Source of the DNA: Isoetes taiwanensis
Taxonomy: Eukaryota > Streptophyta > Lycopodiopsida > Isoetales > Isoetaceae
Assembly: GCA_021234155.1 (NCBI GenBank)
Contig: JAJEKV010000005.1
Location: 28,424,689-28,488,688 of the forward strand
DNA: 64,000 nucleotides
Direction of reading: 5' to 3'
The notes beneath the pieces are model-generated. The model worked only from the letters and a program-made list of their open reading frames with translations, ran no database searches and was not told where the DNA came from. A program made the translations under genes and the position numbers. This document shows, piece by piece, positions 36,001 to 49,847 of the stretch (position 1 is the stretch's first letter; the number at the start of each line of letters is the position of its first letter).

Positions 36001-39000
36001 TACATGAAGTTCAAATCATTTTCATTGATTTCTATTTAGAATAGGTCCTCTGACACACCATCAGATACATACGTTTAACAGATGTTATATCTTCTCTCAC
36101 CAAATCATATTTAGGATCTATCTTCATAAAATTTCCACACACATCCTAAAGTCTTGTCATATTTTGCAAGCTTTATGGTTTCAGCAACAAACGTTGCATC
36201 ATCACGTATTGTGCCCACTTGCCTTTTTAGTTCACACTCAACGGTTAACAACTTGCCAGATTCAAGATTGAAGTGAGGGATATGGGAACAGTAATAATCC
36301 AGATGGGCCAATATCAGTCTTCGAAAGGGAGTTATCCGTTGCACCAGTTGAGCCCACTTTCATACGACAAGTCCCCTTTCATAGTTGAACCCTCTTTCAG
36401 AGGACAAATGTGGGGCAAAATGGCAGTAAATCCGTACCACAAGAGCTTGTTTAGAACTAATTGTACAAATAGAATCCATTCAACATTTTGCTGTAATTCA
36501 GCTAGTCAGGGCATACCATTTGACAACGAGCTGGAAAACCAAGTAAAGAGATAAATATCTTACATATGCACCCCGTTGCTTCTTCAGATAATGTATTTTT
36601 GTTCATAAATTGAATATATTTCATTCGCTCGAAAGAAAAGTTTTCGAGAATTTAGAAGTTCCAAGCACCATCTGTCATCACTTGGTCTTGAGATCTCTGC
36701 AGAAGGCAATAAAACTTGTATTAGAAATGAGCAAGGGCATGGGAGAGATCCAGAGAGATGGCTTAGAGAGATGGCTTACTGACAAATACTCAGCTTCCAA
36801 AGATACATGTTTTTCCATGAGCAAAAGAAAAATGCAGCAAGGAAAGACAGTGGCAACTCACCTTATATTTGATTGTGAAGCTTTTTCTTTTTAATCAGCA
36901 TCAAAAGACCCGAATCCAACCCACTTTACACATAGCCAAGCCTGAAATAAGGGGGAATTGACACTATTTACTAGCAAACACTGAATATTCCACCAGAAGA
37001 TGGTACCATCTACCTTTTTTAGAAATGAGTGCTCCACAATTATCCAACAATAACATAAGCACTTATCTTCTTACCTGCATAACGCGTGGCACATGCATCC
37101 ATGAGGCTGAAAAAGCTTGCTTTGTCAAGTACCAAGCCTTTGAGTCTCATATGATACAGAAATTTAAACCCTTCATTCCTTGACCACGTGTAGTATAGCT
37201 TTCAATGATTGTATTTAATGTAATAACACAGATTAAATTTAACAATAGTTGCCTAATCCAATAATTACTTGTCTGCCACTTACATGTGCTCCAGATCATA
37301 CTGCTTGCATGTGCTGCAAACATGCTGAACAAATATATACACCTTGTTCATCCCACGTCAAAATTAGAAGCCAAAATATAGTACTGGAATGATGGGAAGG
37401 CAATCTCTTCAGAGCCCCATTTTTGTTGGACAACTTGATAATTCAGGAGAGCAAGCCATGCCAAACTTTTGAAGGCCCATGTGCTATATAGGTTAGCCGG
37501 ATGCTATATACCTTTGTCTAAAACCAGAGACTTGTGGTGTTCTGCAAACATAACTTGTCTTTCATAAAAATGATGTGCTCTTTCTCTAAACAGCTTCAAT
37601 GTAATAGCATGATGCGTCCCTATAATCTTATAAAAGAGAGTATGCCACGGCTTTCATCCTGTGGAAGGCAATTTCTTAATAATTTACTCAAAATGCACTT
37701 AATATACAACCACCGCCTATCTAAATCTTAAAACTCATGTCCTGCTTATGTATTTCCACTACCTTTACATATGAAGGATATATCAGACTAGAATCCTAAG
37801 AGAATCACCTTTTCCCTTATTATACTTGCTTTTGCAAGCAGCAATTTCTAAAAAGCATTCAGCATATGTAGACCATGCCAAGCAAGTTAATATTTCCATA
37901 TTAAACATGAAAAGTAACTGTTTTGCTTGCACCATATCAGACTTAGAATTCCTATCAGAATATAGAGCATCTCGGACGGTATACTTTGCTTCATCTCAGA
38001 TTCGTATCTGTCATACGTGACCATAACTTTTAATACGTCAAAGCGTATGTAAGTCTCCATATTTATCTATCATGCAATCTTATCTACCGACTCATGCAAA
38101 AACAGGGCTAAGAACAGAGATCTTGCCATTCTTTTGGTATACGATAGATAATGCGATACAAAGTCTTTGGAATTTGATAAAAAGTTTAGGATGAGTACTT
38201 TTAAATAGATTAGAAACCAGATACAATGAAAAAACCTGGATTTAGTCGCTCCCATCCAGCTTTTGATTGTTTGTGTCTACGAATATAACTTAGACAGCCC
38301 GCTTGCTGTGACTTGCTTCCACGAGTACAGGCATCCTTAGCCAGTCTTGGTCCTCCCACAACATAGCAATAGATTATGCCACGGAGAAGCCGCTTAGAAG
38401 GAGAAATCAAAGGCAATAAGCGACTCTCAGTTATATTCTTAGGAACAAAAGCTCACACATCTACAATAATATCACACGAACATCCATCTGCCCCTAATGG
38501 TTGAGTCTTATGCAAGCCAGCCAAGAGAAATGAATGAGCAGAAGAAAGCTGATCAAAAAACCATGCAACGATAAATCTTTCATGAAACAATGAATCTTTC
38601 ATGGCTCCTGCAAATGTGCAAAAATACATGTAAGCACAGTCTATAGAAAATAAAAATGAAAGGAACAACAAAAGCTTTTGTGCAAGTTACCTGTCAGTAG
38701 AACACGATCGCTGCAAAATTGCCACTCAATCTTCAAGACCCTGAATGCGCACAACACTGAGAATAGAAATCCAATTCCCCCTGTATACTGAAAACAGTCG
38801 ACCATCAGGGCTTCCGCTTCAACCAGCTTAGAGTTGTATCACTGAAATCATTGTATACACTGAAATAAATGTATCCGTCAAAACTCGGTGCCCCACCAGA
38901 GCATCTGATATAATGGTTTTCGCGGCAGGAAAAAGTGCCTCAAAATAGGGCTCCTTGATCTGTGAAAGATTGGGCGAAATGCATTATCTGGCATAATACT

Positions 39001-39424
39001 TGCCAAGTCGTCAAATTATTTTGCACATTATGCACTTGCCAAGGATCCTCAAGTTTCATTTGGAGGAATTGGGCTTCTAATTGAGATGATTGGGAATATA
39101 ATAGTCCCTGAACGAATTAACGGCCACAATTTGAGTAGATTACAAGTTTGTATGGGTGCATTTTTTGTAGACTGTTCAACAAATACGACTATGTTACTCG
39201 TTAGAGGAGACTTTGAATTTGACTTATCTGAGCCAAAGGCACCCCACCCTCCTTAGTGTGCCATGACATTTAGCAAATTTAATCACATTTACTTTGTTTT
39301 CTAGATAAACCATTGCATCGAACTTATAAATACAAGAAATTTGCAGCCGCCAAAGCCGCCGAACATTTCTTTTCAAAAACTGTGCAGTTGGACCCCAGTT
39401 AACGTCCAACATTCTCTTCTGCAA
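33061..39424. other. No recognisable gene (6.4 kb)
   Basis: Frames of 60-103 codons occur on both strands (for example 34469-34780), but none shows a family signature, paired splice sites or coding bias. A tandem copy of AAATTAGTGGACATAAAGAG lies at about 35269-35307. A conserved gene with very short exons could be missed, but nothing supports one. Confidence 0.4.
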
Positions 39425-39790
39425 TGGCCAAGTGATTCTAGATTGATGTGAAGCAACTTCGTAAGATCTTACATTCTAACTCTAATTTAGAAATTACAAA
39501 ATGGGAGAATATTTACCTTGCATGCGATTAGTGAAGTAAGAGAAGCTCACAATAGCTCTTCAAGTGCTCTCAATGTCGTCGAGACAATAAGAAGGCCTTC
39601 TATTTATAAGATGGAGTTTTGTTGGATGATCGACACACATGACTAATCTAGGGCTATATTTATGCCAAGTGCCTATATCACAACCGTGATGTAATCATTA
39701 ATATCATTCGATATATATTTCATATCCATAATTATCCTAAAATGGGTATCATTAAGATTCTATATATATTGGGATTGATATCTTCTAACA
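39425..39790 (-). mobile_element. LTR-like sequence with TATA box (possible solo or truncated LTR)
   Basis: On the minus strand a retrotransposon-LTR-like start TGTTAGAAGATATCAATCCC begins at 39790. It is followed about 180 bp later by a strong TATA box, TATAAATAGAAGGCC (about 39600-39614), then by a transcript-leader-like stretch (GAGAGCACTTGAAGAGCTA). The arrangement (TG start, TATA box in the second half) resembles the U3-R part of plant Copia LTRs. I could not find the CA end with a primer binding site, nor a second LTR, so a host promoter is an alternative. Confidence 0.45.
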
Positions 39791-39814
39791 AATTTGCCAA
39801 TGGCAAGAATAATA

Positions 39815-40350
39815 AATGCAAAGTGCACACATGTCGTGCTTTGATAAGTCGCAATAAATACAAAGGCGTATTAATGGCCAAGAATAAATGCAAAGTGCAC
39901 ACATGTCGTGCTTTGATAATTCGCAATAAATGCAAAGCATTAATGGCCGCAATAAACGCAAAGTGCACACACGTCGCGGCTTTGATAATTCGCAATAAAC
40001 GCAAAGCCGCATTAATGGTCGCATAATAAATGCAAAGCGTATTAATGGCCGCAATAAATGCAAAGGGTATAAATAGCCCCAATAAATGCAAAGTGCACAC
40101 ATGTTGTGCTTTGATAATCCGCAATAAATGCAAAGCGTATTAATGGCGCAATAAATGCAAAGCATATTAATGGCTGCAATAAACGCAAAAGGTATTAATG
40201 GCTACAATAAATGCAAAGTGCACACATGTCGTGCTTTGATAATTCGCAATAAATTCAAAGCGTATTAATGGCCACAAAAATGCAAAGTGTATTAATGGTA
40301 TAATAAATGCAAAGTGCACAAATCGCCATAAACGCGATGAATGCAACGTG
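39815..40350. repeat. Tandem array, about 65-72 bp unit (GCAAAGTGCACACATGTCGTG)
   Basis: The core GCAAAGTGCACACATGTCG is seen at 39818, 39890, 39958, 40088 and 40213, with a truncated copy at 40309. Between cores run units of (CGCAATAAATGCAAAG) (CGTATTAATGGC). Spacings are 72, 68, 130, 125 and 96 bp, multiples or fractions of about 65. The Leu/His/Cys-rich frames on both strands come from the repeat. It begins about 25 bp upstream (minus-strand sense) of the LTR-like start at 39790. Confidence 0.93.
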
Positions 40351-40604
40351 TCATTCTATGGTAATGCTCATATCTTCCTCCGCCATAAATGCTCATAAAT
40401 GCCTCAAATCAAATTAATGCCATAAATGCCTCAATGCAACGTGTCATGCTCTCCTAATTTGTAAGGAAGAAATTACGTGCGAACACAAAAATGTATCTGC
40501 CTTATAATAGGAAGGAAAACACATTTAAAATTGTGTAATTTTAGATGTCTCTTTCTTGCTTCTTTATACTGGTATTAAACTCTACCCCGTTTAGTTGATA
40601 ATAA

Positions 40605-40690
40605 TAGGAAGTAGTTATCTAATTTTGTTAAAAGGTTTTATCGTTTGGCAAAATTAGAGAACGTTCCACATTAGGGAACCTTTGCATGGG
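40605..40690 (+). repeat. Dispersed repeat, copy 1 (inverted partner at 46.25 kb)
   Basis: GGAAGTAGTTATCTAATTTT followed by GAGAACGTTCCACATTAGGG matches, in reverse complement, 46245-46310 (CCCTAATGTGGAAAGTTCC...AGAGAACTAC). Class unknown. Confidence 0.7.
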
Positions 40691-40893
40691 TTCAATTCCG
40701 TGGTGAACAACCCAAGTTTAATTCAAATTCAGTTTGTCTTTTTTTATTTGTGTATATGACTTAATACACTCCATCATAGTACAAAGACTTGTATAGTATA
40801 CACATGCAATGCAGTATATTCTCTTTTAGGCATTTGCAACATGTCTTTACTATCCATCTGCTGCAGCTTAAGTGGTTTGTCATCTTTATGCAG

Positions 40894-41055
40894 ATCAAAT
40901 GGTCCATGGCTTTTCAAAATTGGTCCCATTGCCTAGCGAAATGTTTCAGTCTATCCAATGCTCACAGACCTTCCTAGCAATCTACAAGATTGCTTTAGCA
41001 CATTATCATATTGCACCTATAGATCTGCACCCAGAGCAAACTTTCAACGCTTTTG
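40894..41055 (+). other. Exon-like open segment of 54 codons
   Basis: Bounded by an acceptor (TTTATGCAG| at 40893) and a strong donor (TTTTG|GTAAGC at 41055/41056), and open throughout in one frame. It contains SKLVPLPSEMFQSIQCSQTF and HYHIAPIDLHPEQTF. The length is an exact multiple of three. I do not recognise the protein, and no flanking exons are obvious, so this may be an orphan exon of a decayed gene. Confidence 0.35.
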
Positions 41056-43640
41056 GTAAGCCATTGCTTCTATCCTACACTTTTGATTGTCTATATTCTA
41101 ATTCCCTATTATGCACCTTGCGTATATATTTGAAGTGAGATCATGTCCAAAGTGGTCCTAGATGGATTAATGTCAGCACAGGATATCTAAAAATTCATGG
41201 CTCATGCAAACAATGATGCCATAGAACTGGACAGATTACTCAGGCATTTATCCTATTTTGGGGTTTTCTGAGGAGGTGGCTGTGAAGGATCATGAAAACA
41301 GAGATTCTATGCCCTTAACTCCATTTCCAAATATATGCTAAATGATGTTCTTCTTGGTGCTTCCCTTGCACCCTTGCTACTGCTCCATCATGATCTGGAA
41401 TACTCTCTTCTGATGCACTACCTTCACGAATCTGTTATTGGAAACAACACATTCCAAAGATCCCACGGTGGAACATGTTACCAATTTCTTGAAAAGCATT
41501 AATTGCCTCTTTATGTCTTCCATGTCCATCATGTCTCATTTACATATAAAATCTATCGAGCCATTTGTTGTTCCAGAAGATGTGAAGAGGCATAGTTAAC
41601 TGTTTGATTATTTGAACATCCAAGTCCATATTATACTCTTTTTAGCCAGACTAACCATTTAATATTCATTGCAACCACTGAATAAGCATACTCAGACTCG
41701 TGCAACATTGGAATGAGAAAGGAATGCCAAGATGTCAAGAAGCTATATAGAATGTAATGCCTTCATTCACTATTGACTTAGATTTAGCATATAGCATCAG
41801 AGCCTCCATTCACTATTGACTTAGATTTTCTTTCTTTCCATCCCTACATTTAAAATCTTATCTTATAATATAATATAGTATCGGTGGTTATCCGTGGCTG
41901 TACTTGTACGTATACAAGAAATACCATTTACCTTGCATTATGGCATGGAGCACGGAGGCATTGCTGACATGCTAGAATGCAAGGTAAATGGATTTTATTG
42001 TAACGTGGGAGACACTTGGGTTCAATTCCATCGTCAGAATGTCACGTAAAATAGGTTGAATGTCAGGTAAACGATCTGAATGTCGGGTAAAAAATGTGTG
42101 AGCCTTGAGGAGCGAAACTTATTAACATTCATGAGAAGAAATGTGCCACGTGGCAAGATGCGATTCGCAGATGCGACGAAATTGAACCTAAGTGTTTTTT
42201 ACGCTTAAAATTTTGACTCAGACCATTTTTTTCCTCTCACAATATATATAAATTAGAATTCACACTCTTAGTGGAATTCAAAATTCTTAAATTCCTATAC
42301 AGCAAAATAAGTGCTTTTAAAATCTTAGAACATGTTCAACTTTTATTGCGCAATATGTTGCCCCACATGTACTCTTAATCCAAATGGAGTTTAGTGATTT
42401 CAAGTTCTAGCACTAGCAAATGGAGTTTGATCACAATGGGCTGTAAAATTTTGGCTTGGGATATTTGAATATGAGACATATTTAAATATGAGACATGGAA
42501 ATCAATCTTGTTAATTTAGGATTTTCCGAACCGGAGGAAAAAGGTTTTGGATTTTTTTTTTCTAGGTGATTCCCCCTAAGGGCTTTTGGCCACCGGAAAA
42601 GAAATACTGATTTTCTAAAAATCCAAAAAGCTTTTATGCAGTATGATTTCAATTTTAACCTTTCTAATCTCTGCATATCGATATCACCCCTTCCAATTTC
42701 GACATGCATATGCCACTATTGTGCCATAGGTTTATGTGTGGCAAAAGAAATGACCATTTTAAAATCCATCGTCATTTGCCCTGAATTCAGAGCTTCACCC
42801 ACTTCGAGGGAGGAGGAATTTGCATCATAGCTTTTGTGTTGCTACTCAGAGATGGTTTTCCCATAGCAGAGATATGGTCTTAGACATTTCTTTATCCTCG
42901 ACCATTTTGATGCAAGAGCTACTTCTCTAATGGAGTTTTTATGTGGACATTCGTGGTTTTTTCTGTAGTTATGTTAGGGTTATTTCATCTATTGCCCCAA
43001 GTATCATTCCTTCAGCCAGGTAATATTTTGGCAAGGTTGGGTTGTTTTCAGGTAGATCATATTTGACAGATTTTCTTTATCTCGCTTATAGTGGAAATCA
43101 ATCTTTGTTATGACACTTACAATACTAAAGATGCTTGGACGATAGGTCCTTCCATTTCTAATAATTTAACCATAAGATAGAGAGTTCAACTCAGATTTCA
43201 TTCAGGGACAAGCTTGCATAGATTAGCTGATATAATTTTCTTTAATAGATTTAGGAAATATGGCTCCATTCCGCAGATTGAGGGCCATGCCCTTTCTAAT
43301 GGATTTTCATTTATGCTTAGTGAAGAAGCATCTGCAAAAAAGGAATGGTCTGCTTTTTTTTATAAGCTGCATCAAGGTAAACTTTAGTTCTGAGTTGAGG
43401 TGGGAGAACATTTTATGGTTATTAGATCAAACAAGGATCTGACATACTCTAGATAATTATAGTTTTGCTTTAGATGGAAAATGTATAGGGGAATGGAAAC
43501 TGGGACAGCATTCCGGTTTCTTAGGATGAGTCGCGAGCGGGACCGGTCACCGTAAGGCGGGAATGCCGGACCGGAATCTTTGAACACAAAATAGAAATAG
43601 GGGAGGCGGATTTTTTCGAGTTTTGTTGCGGATCACGGCT
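41056..43640. other. No gene recognised (2.6 kb)
   Basis: AT-rich DNA. A short internal duplication of CTCC-ATTCACTATTGACTTAG is seen at about 41764-41827. No convincing coding region. Confidence 0.45.
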
Positions 43641-43659
43641 CATCCGCAAAGAAGAGTAT

Positions 43660-43880
43660 GAAGAACTCTGCGAAGAACTCTGCCAAAGAAGAAGTCCTTG
43701 AAGAAACCGAGCCGCTAGGAAGATTTATGAGGCTATGGTGACGCTGTGAAGAACCCTGCTATGAAGAACCCTGTGAACTCTGCTATGGCTTATTTGTGAA
43801 GAACAAGTGAAGAACTCTATCGTGAAGAAGCAGGAAGAGCCGTGAAGAACCCTGCTATGGCGCCTTTCGAAGAACCCTAA
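43660..43880. repeat. Low-complexity GAAGAACYCTG repeat
   Basis: The motif GAAGAAC(C/T)CTG, often followed by CTATG, is scattered about seven times over 220 bp with no fixed spacing. Minus-strand frames read HSRVLH repeats from it. It lies just after a GC-rich block (43500-43590) with GGACCGG/CCGGAAT complementarities, perhaps part of an unrecognised element. Confidence 0.6.
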
Positions 43881-43899
43881 AACAACAAACCCTAAAGAA

Positions 43900-46240
43900 A
43901 CCCTGACCCGGCCCGGTCCAAGCGGAATAAAGGAACCCAACTTCCATTCAGAGATATTGGTACGGTGCCGATAATGTCGACATAGGAATGAAGCCCGAGG
44001 GGAATCAAGTCGACCCTATTTCTATTTTGTTTTAAGCACTGATCTAGTGCAAAATTTATACTCAAAGGCTCAATTGCCTTTTTAAAATGCATATACAATG
44101 GGGTTTTTTTGTTACCCTTCGAAAGCAGATGCCATATTCCCTCTATGTATATGTGCATCCCCCGGGACTGTAGTTTTACTTTATATCCATTGTAGTTGCT
44201 CAGTGATATTTGTTGCATTGTCAACTTGAATATAATATGAAAACGTGGTGCACCCTGGACTACCTCGGTCGTTAGATCCATCCATCCTATGCCTCAGATT
44301 GTATGTTGGGGCTATAGCTGCATAATCATTTATGGTTGAGAGCACCTATGATTTTGAAACATGAAATACAAATTCACCAAAGGTTTTAGAGTATGAAATA
44401 CAGAAACTTGAACTTTCACCAAAATTATTCAATATCCTAATAAAAATGCTTTAACCAATGCAACCAGCGAGATAATGTATTTATTTTTTCTAATAATAAA
44501 TCTTTTATTTTATTAGATATTGATGAACACGTGGCCTTTTCGAGTAGCACATTACTTTTAGCATAGATTAATCATATTTAAATAACTTCATAGGCACTAG
44601 AATATGGAGGAAAATACATTTTCTACGTGGCTAACAGAAGTATATTTATGTCATGGTTTCATGCACGAGACCATAAGGTTTCATACCACCCTGAAAAAAA
44701 TCCATATGCCTCCTAAATCCATGATCTATATGTAGTTCTATCTAGCTCTAAAATGGGTTAGATATTATATCTAGCAGAGCAAAACAAACTATAGCATATG
44801 CATTCTATACAATAGATTATCTTCATCTTGGTGATGTTGGAAATCAAGCTTTGTTATAATATTGTCAATGTTAATTATGTTGTGTATCTTCTATTTTTAA
44901 AGATTTATATGAAGTTCTATGGTCAAAAACATTTACAGGTTGTACGTCTAGGTAATGATATATTTGCAAGAATATGCATCTTCTATTGACAGAGATATTG
45001 GAACCACTTTATGATCTAATATTGCTATGAATTAGTACGTTCTTTTAAGAGTAGATATCTTTGTTGGAGATTGTTTCTGATTCTGCTATGAATCATTTTT
45101 ATATGAATCATTTTATAGACCATATATCACCACCGATCATTTCGTAGGTTTTCTTTGTAGGTTTGTCGATTGTATGGTATGGGGAATATCCTCCATAGAT
45201 TGTCAATGTAAATTGTGTGAATTTCACTTAATCCCATGTGAATTCATTACTTAGCCATGTAGCATAAATTTAAAAATTGAGATATTTTTAGACCTATGTT
45301 TAAAAGGAGTTTTTATATGGAATGGAAATGTGCCTTATGTTGACGAGAGCAAGTTTCATGAAAACCTATGGAAAGATGCGAGAACACGAAATGAGTTGAA
45401 GTAAATTGGAACTATCATTTTCTAATGTTGCGAAAAATTTGGAAAGATCATTCTGTAATGTTGCGACTTGACTTATCGTTTAAACATGCTAATCATCATA
45501 GACCTGTGGAGGATTTTGTTCATGCATGAATAAATTGCAAAAAGGATCAACCATATATTGCTCATCTATACATCCACGAACATGAAGGATATATAAACAT
45601 AAATCTTGACCTTATGATAGAATAGTAAATTAGACCTTAGGAAGGACTAATAACATGGAAATTATAGTTGTAGATGTCTATTTCTTAGGTAGCGAGTGGT
45701 GGAGCAAAGAAGTAGGGCTTCTCTCCAAAGATAAAGAAGATACTTGAGTAAGGAATAGCATAAGATATTGATCCTAGAATAGAGAAGATATTCTGGCCAT
45801 CTTGGACATTAAATTTTTAAAATAGATTTAATATCTAGATATGTTCTAATTTTAGAAAAGGCAAATAATATAAAAATGGCAAAATTTGAAACGTCATAGA
45901 TTCCCTTCATTCGTCCCTAGAAGTAGTATAATTAACCTACAATTACCACATTCAAGATTGATCTAGAAATTGTTAACATGGGAACATCATATTGTTATCA
46001 TTCTTTTTGCTAGTTGAAATTGGTTGTTTCTCAAACACAAGCTTCCAAAATGTGCATATCATATCCATGTGACACTACTTTATTTTAATATTTGTCAACC
46101 TGCCACCTCTGATCTAAGAACAAACAAATAATTGGAAAAAAGTTTAATTCATATTTGCCTCAAATTCCCCTCTCTTGAAAATGCACAAATGGCACAAACA
46201 ATCAATAACATAGGCATGGCATTGTAGATTATCCTATGCT
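43900..46240. other. No gene recognised (2.3 kb)
   Basis: Very AT-rich with only short frames; nothing structured is visible apart from common AT-rich words. Confidence 0.45.
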
Positions 46241-46244
46241 AAAG

Positions 46245-46310
46245 TTCCCTAATGTGGAAAGTTCCTAACTTTGTTAAATGATAATTAGAGAACTACTTCC
46301 AAAATAATGT
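46245..46310 (-). repeat. Dispersed repeat, copy 2 (inverted relative to 40.6 kb)
   Basis: Reverse-complement match to 40605-40690 over about 65 bp (see that entry). Confidence 0.65.
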
Positions 46311-46929
46311 CTAACCACATTGGAAGTGAAATAGAATAGCATATCAATTATCTGGGAGTGTAGTTATTCTTGGCATCAAATTCTTTAATTGCTTTTATGT
46401 GATGGGCATCCATTCTTGGTGAAGCATGTCCCCTTGAAATGCATCCACGCACACTTGCAACCTACTCAATTTGTGAATGTTAACTCGTTTGGAGGTCGTT
46501 ATATTCCAATCATCTCGATGGAAAGCCCAATTGCTTCGATTGGAAGCTAAGGATCCTCAACCATACAACGTGCAAAACAATTTGACAACTTGCTGAGCAT
46601 CATACCAGATAACTCCTTTGACATGTGCTCCCTTCAATGTTAAAAATGCAAGATACAGAGTGGGCGAAGGAGCTTGATGAACACAGGCTGGGCGGCGTAA
46701 AGCGGTCAGTCAAGAGGGAGGACAGAGCACCTGTGTTCTTCGACGAATACACATGGCCAATGCATACACATAGAAGGTCCTCCACATGAATATGTGCTGG
46801 AAGATGCGGTTGGGGGTTGGTTGGATACCTATGCATTGTCGATATGACATGTTTAAAATGATTAGAATGATTGGGGAACATAAGATTTCAGGGATTCTAA
46901 TTGGTTGCACAATAACTGTTTAAAATTTT

Positions 46930-48090
46930 TAACCTAAGAGGCTTTGTTCCTTTCTTGAATCCTAACTTTAAATGCAATTAGAGAAATGCTTTTTCCAGTC
47001 GATAATGGTCCTTTTCTGTATGCAGCTCGATTTAGATAGCTCAAATTTATTGTTTTATCCATTATTGAAGATCTAGACAAAAAAAACCTTGTCCAACAAA
47101 ATGTATAACTTGAATTATATAGGCCAAATTTAATGCTTCCATTAGCAAACATCGTAACTATGTTTGTCTAAAATAGTAGTGACAACATAGACGTTGCAAG
47201 ATCGAAGACTACAATCAGAAAAGTCAATGTCAGAGAGCAACTTAGATTGGTCACATGAGCTATTTCATACATTCTTGCCATTCGATGACCTCCATTATTA
47301 AAGAATTCGAAGTTATCAAATCTTTTTTTTTGACGTAAAAACTTTTCTGGAAAAATTGTATAAGTCGGGGTAGATAAGTCAAATTTAATGCTTCCTTGCT
47401 ACAACAATAGCACAACACGAAAGTTGTAAAATCGAAGAGTCAGTCAGAAGAAGACATCTATTCTTAAAGAATGCATTTTCGTGCTTTAGATAAGTCAAAA
47501 TCCGAAAAGTACAAAATGAAATCAATGGTTTTTAGCAAACAACATTTTCATGCTTTAGATAAGTCAAAATCCTGGACATACAAACTGAAAGCAATGGTTC
47601 TTTTAGCAAACATCATAAGCATATTTATTGAATCCTTTGCAAAATGTATGTGCAGGCACGCTCGCAATATGCCCAAATCTGCTAAAGCAATCGAAGAGTC
47701 AACTTAGAAGAATTCAATTTGAAAGTGGAAATTGGATCAATCGACATTCCCATGGAGTTCCATTTAGATAAGTTGAATTTAATATTCCTTCCAATAGGCA
47801 TCATAAGTGCATTTTTGAAACTAAATCGATGGCTATTCCTACCGAATGGTGCCATTCTTCGCTTTTATCCCAACTGGTTTCATTTAGATAAATCGAATTC
47901 AATATCTGCTTCAATGACTCGATAACTGTGCTTCTGGGCCATTCTATTGGAGTATATAGTATTTGTGTAGAAAGTGTTACTAGAAAAGAAATTGTTAGCA
48001 TCATATGAACAATGCCACACAACTCCATCTAGATAAGCCAAAGTCAATGTTTCCTTCTAGAAGCACCATAACTATATTTGTAGACCGTCC
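46930..48090. repeat. Degenerate tandem/dispersed array with TTTAGATAAGTC motif
   Basis: The clearest part is a 69-bp duplication: CATTTTCGTGCTTTAGATAAG at 47474 and its copy at 47543. Related TTAGATAAGT(C/T)(A/G)AA plus TTTAATGCTTCC and CATCATAA blocks recur at about 47370, 47570, 47765, 47885 and 48030, and inverted-looking relatives start at 46930. It is an old array with much divergence. Confidence 0.65.
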
Positions 48091-49847
48091 TATTAAACCA
48101 TATCTATCCGCAACTAGTACCTATGTCAATATATCTATGTCTATCATTGGCTGTTATTAGGAAAAAACAATGCATGAGGCCACGCATAAAATGACTTGGC
48201 CGTGCATGTTTATTTTGCAAAAGAAAATTAAGGAGCATTTGTAAATTACTAACATATAATTAATGGTGTTTTTTGAACAAAGTTTCCTGTAAGAGGCACC
48301 ATATTAAAGCCTTTTGATCTTGGATCTTTGATCTCTGACTCTACTGCTCGGACCCAGTTGTGCTCTGTATCGCCAAGCTTTCTGCTAAAATCCGTCTTTA
48401 AAAGTATTTATTCAAAATGCTCTTCTTCTTAACCATCCATCTAGCGTCAGTGACATCTTCCCCGAAACTGCCATTGGAGAAGCTGTTCTAGGGTTCCAGA
48501 GAAAGAGTTCGTTTTGCTTTTTCTTCTTCGGCTACAAAAGGATTGTTGGTGATCGTGGGCATGCCTAGATGCTTGCCAAACATGGACAGCGAAGTTCAGA
48601 CTACAGTAAGGCATCGAGTGTTATGCTCCAGATCCGGCAGATGGAGGCATATACCGGTAGACATTTGCAATATTTTTCTGTTCAAAAGTTGTTCAGATGC
48701 TCTGTTGTTTCAGATGCTTTTTCCAGCGAATGGCATCAGATAAGAATTCCTGCCAGTGGAGAAGTCAAGTTTCAAATTCGAAATCCCCAGAAATTCTAAT
48801 CTGAATGATTGCTTTGCTTTGGTTGCATTCAGGTGCAGCACCCGAACCTAGATTTGGATTTTGGATAGTGGATGGGGATTCAGAGGAAACTAGCCTACCC
48901 TAAAAGGCAAAATGATGTGTCCATGCATGTCTGAGAGAAGGCATATTTTGCTGTGACATTTGCAGAGTCTTCCTTTTTTTATTTGCAACTGTTCAAAGGA
49001 TCAAGCATATTTTTTGCTCAGTGTTTTATGAAACAACCAGGTATATTCTAGATATGTATGGATCTACATCAAGTTTGTTGGCTCTTTTGTTCAAGTTTCT
49101 CTTTAAATGACATAAAGAATCCATAAAGGGAGCAACCAGGGTTTCATACGCGCTTTCCAAATACTCTGGCCAAAGAATATTCTTGGAGCTTGACAGAGTA
49201 TGAGCAAGTACTGATGTTGGAAACCGCTTAATTGACACTTGCGTCTAATTTCTATAGCAAGCCAGCCTGCTCTACCGCACAAATCAGCTGCCTCGTTTGA
49301 TTGTAGATGGAGATCAGAAACATTTAGAAGAAGGCCTCTTCGATTGACATGCTTTAGCGTAGATTAGATGACTTTTTGAAGCCTTTGTTCAAAATGCTGC
49401 ACAATGAAGCTTGTGGCTGAAGAGATCTTATTTCAAATTAACCATGCTGTGGTTTCTGGATATGGGATGTGTGACATGAGATGTTAGTGAGCTTATAGAG
49501 AATCTTTGAAGAGGCCTTATTTGGAATTAAACATGCATGTCAGTGATATCTAATTGGGTGAGATTGATGGTTTTATAGCTCAAACATGGCTATTTTCAAA
49601 GGTTGTATGACTTTTTGCTATCATCTCTTGAGAAACCTAACTCTGCAAGTGGTATGATGTACTTGAATAATCCAAAATTTGTGGAAATCTACCTTGTATC
49701 GTTCTATTTATAGATAATATGTAACGTTGTTGGAAATCTACCTTGTACACCACGTTGTTAAACGTTCTAAGCTCTTGCTTTGGCCTGCAATGTCTGCCCC
49801 CTCAAAACCCTTTCACAATGATTCCATGCTTAAATCCCTTTCCTGTA
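48091..49847. other. No gene recognised (1.8 kb)
   Basis: Frames at 48543-48799 are short and lack family signatures. Nothing else can be supported. Confidence 0.4.

Noticed and set aside
39732-40165. Leu/His/Cys-rich minus-strand frames of 126-133 codons
   Set aside because: Produced by the 65-72-bp tandem array; two overlapping frames are equally long, as expected for repeats.
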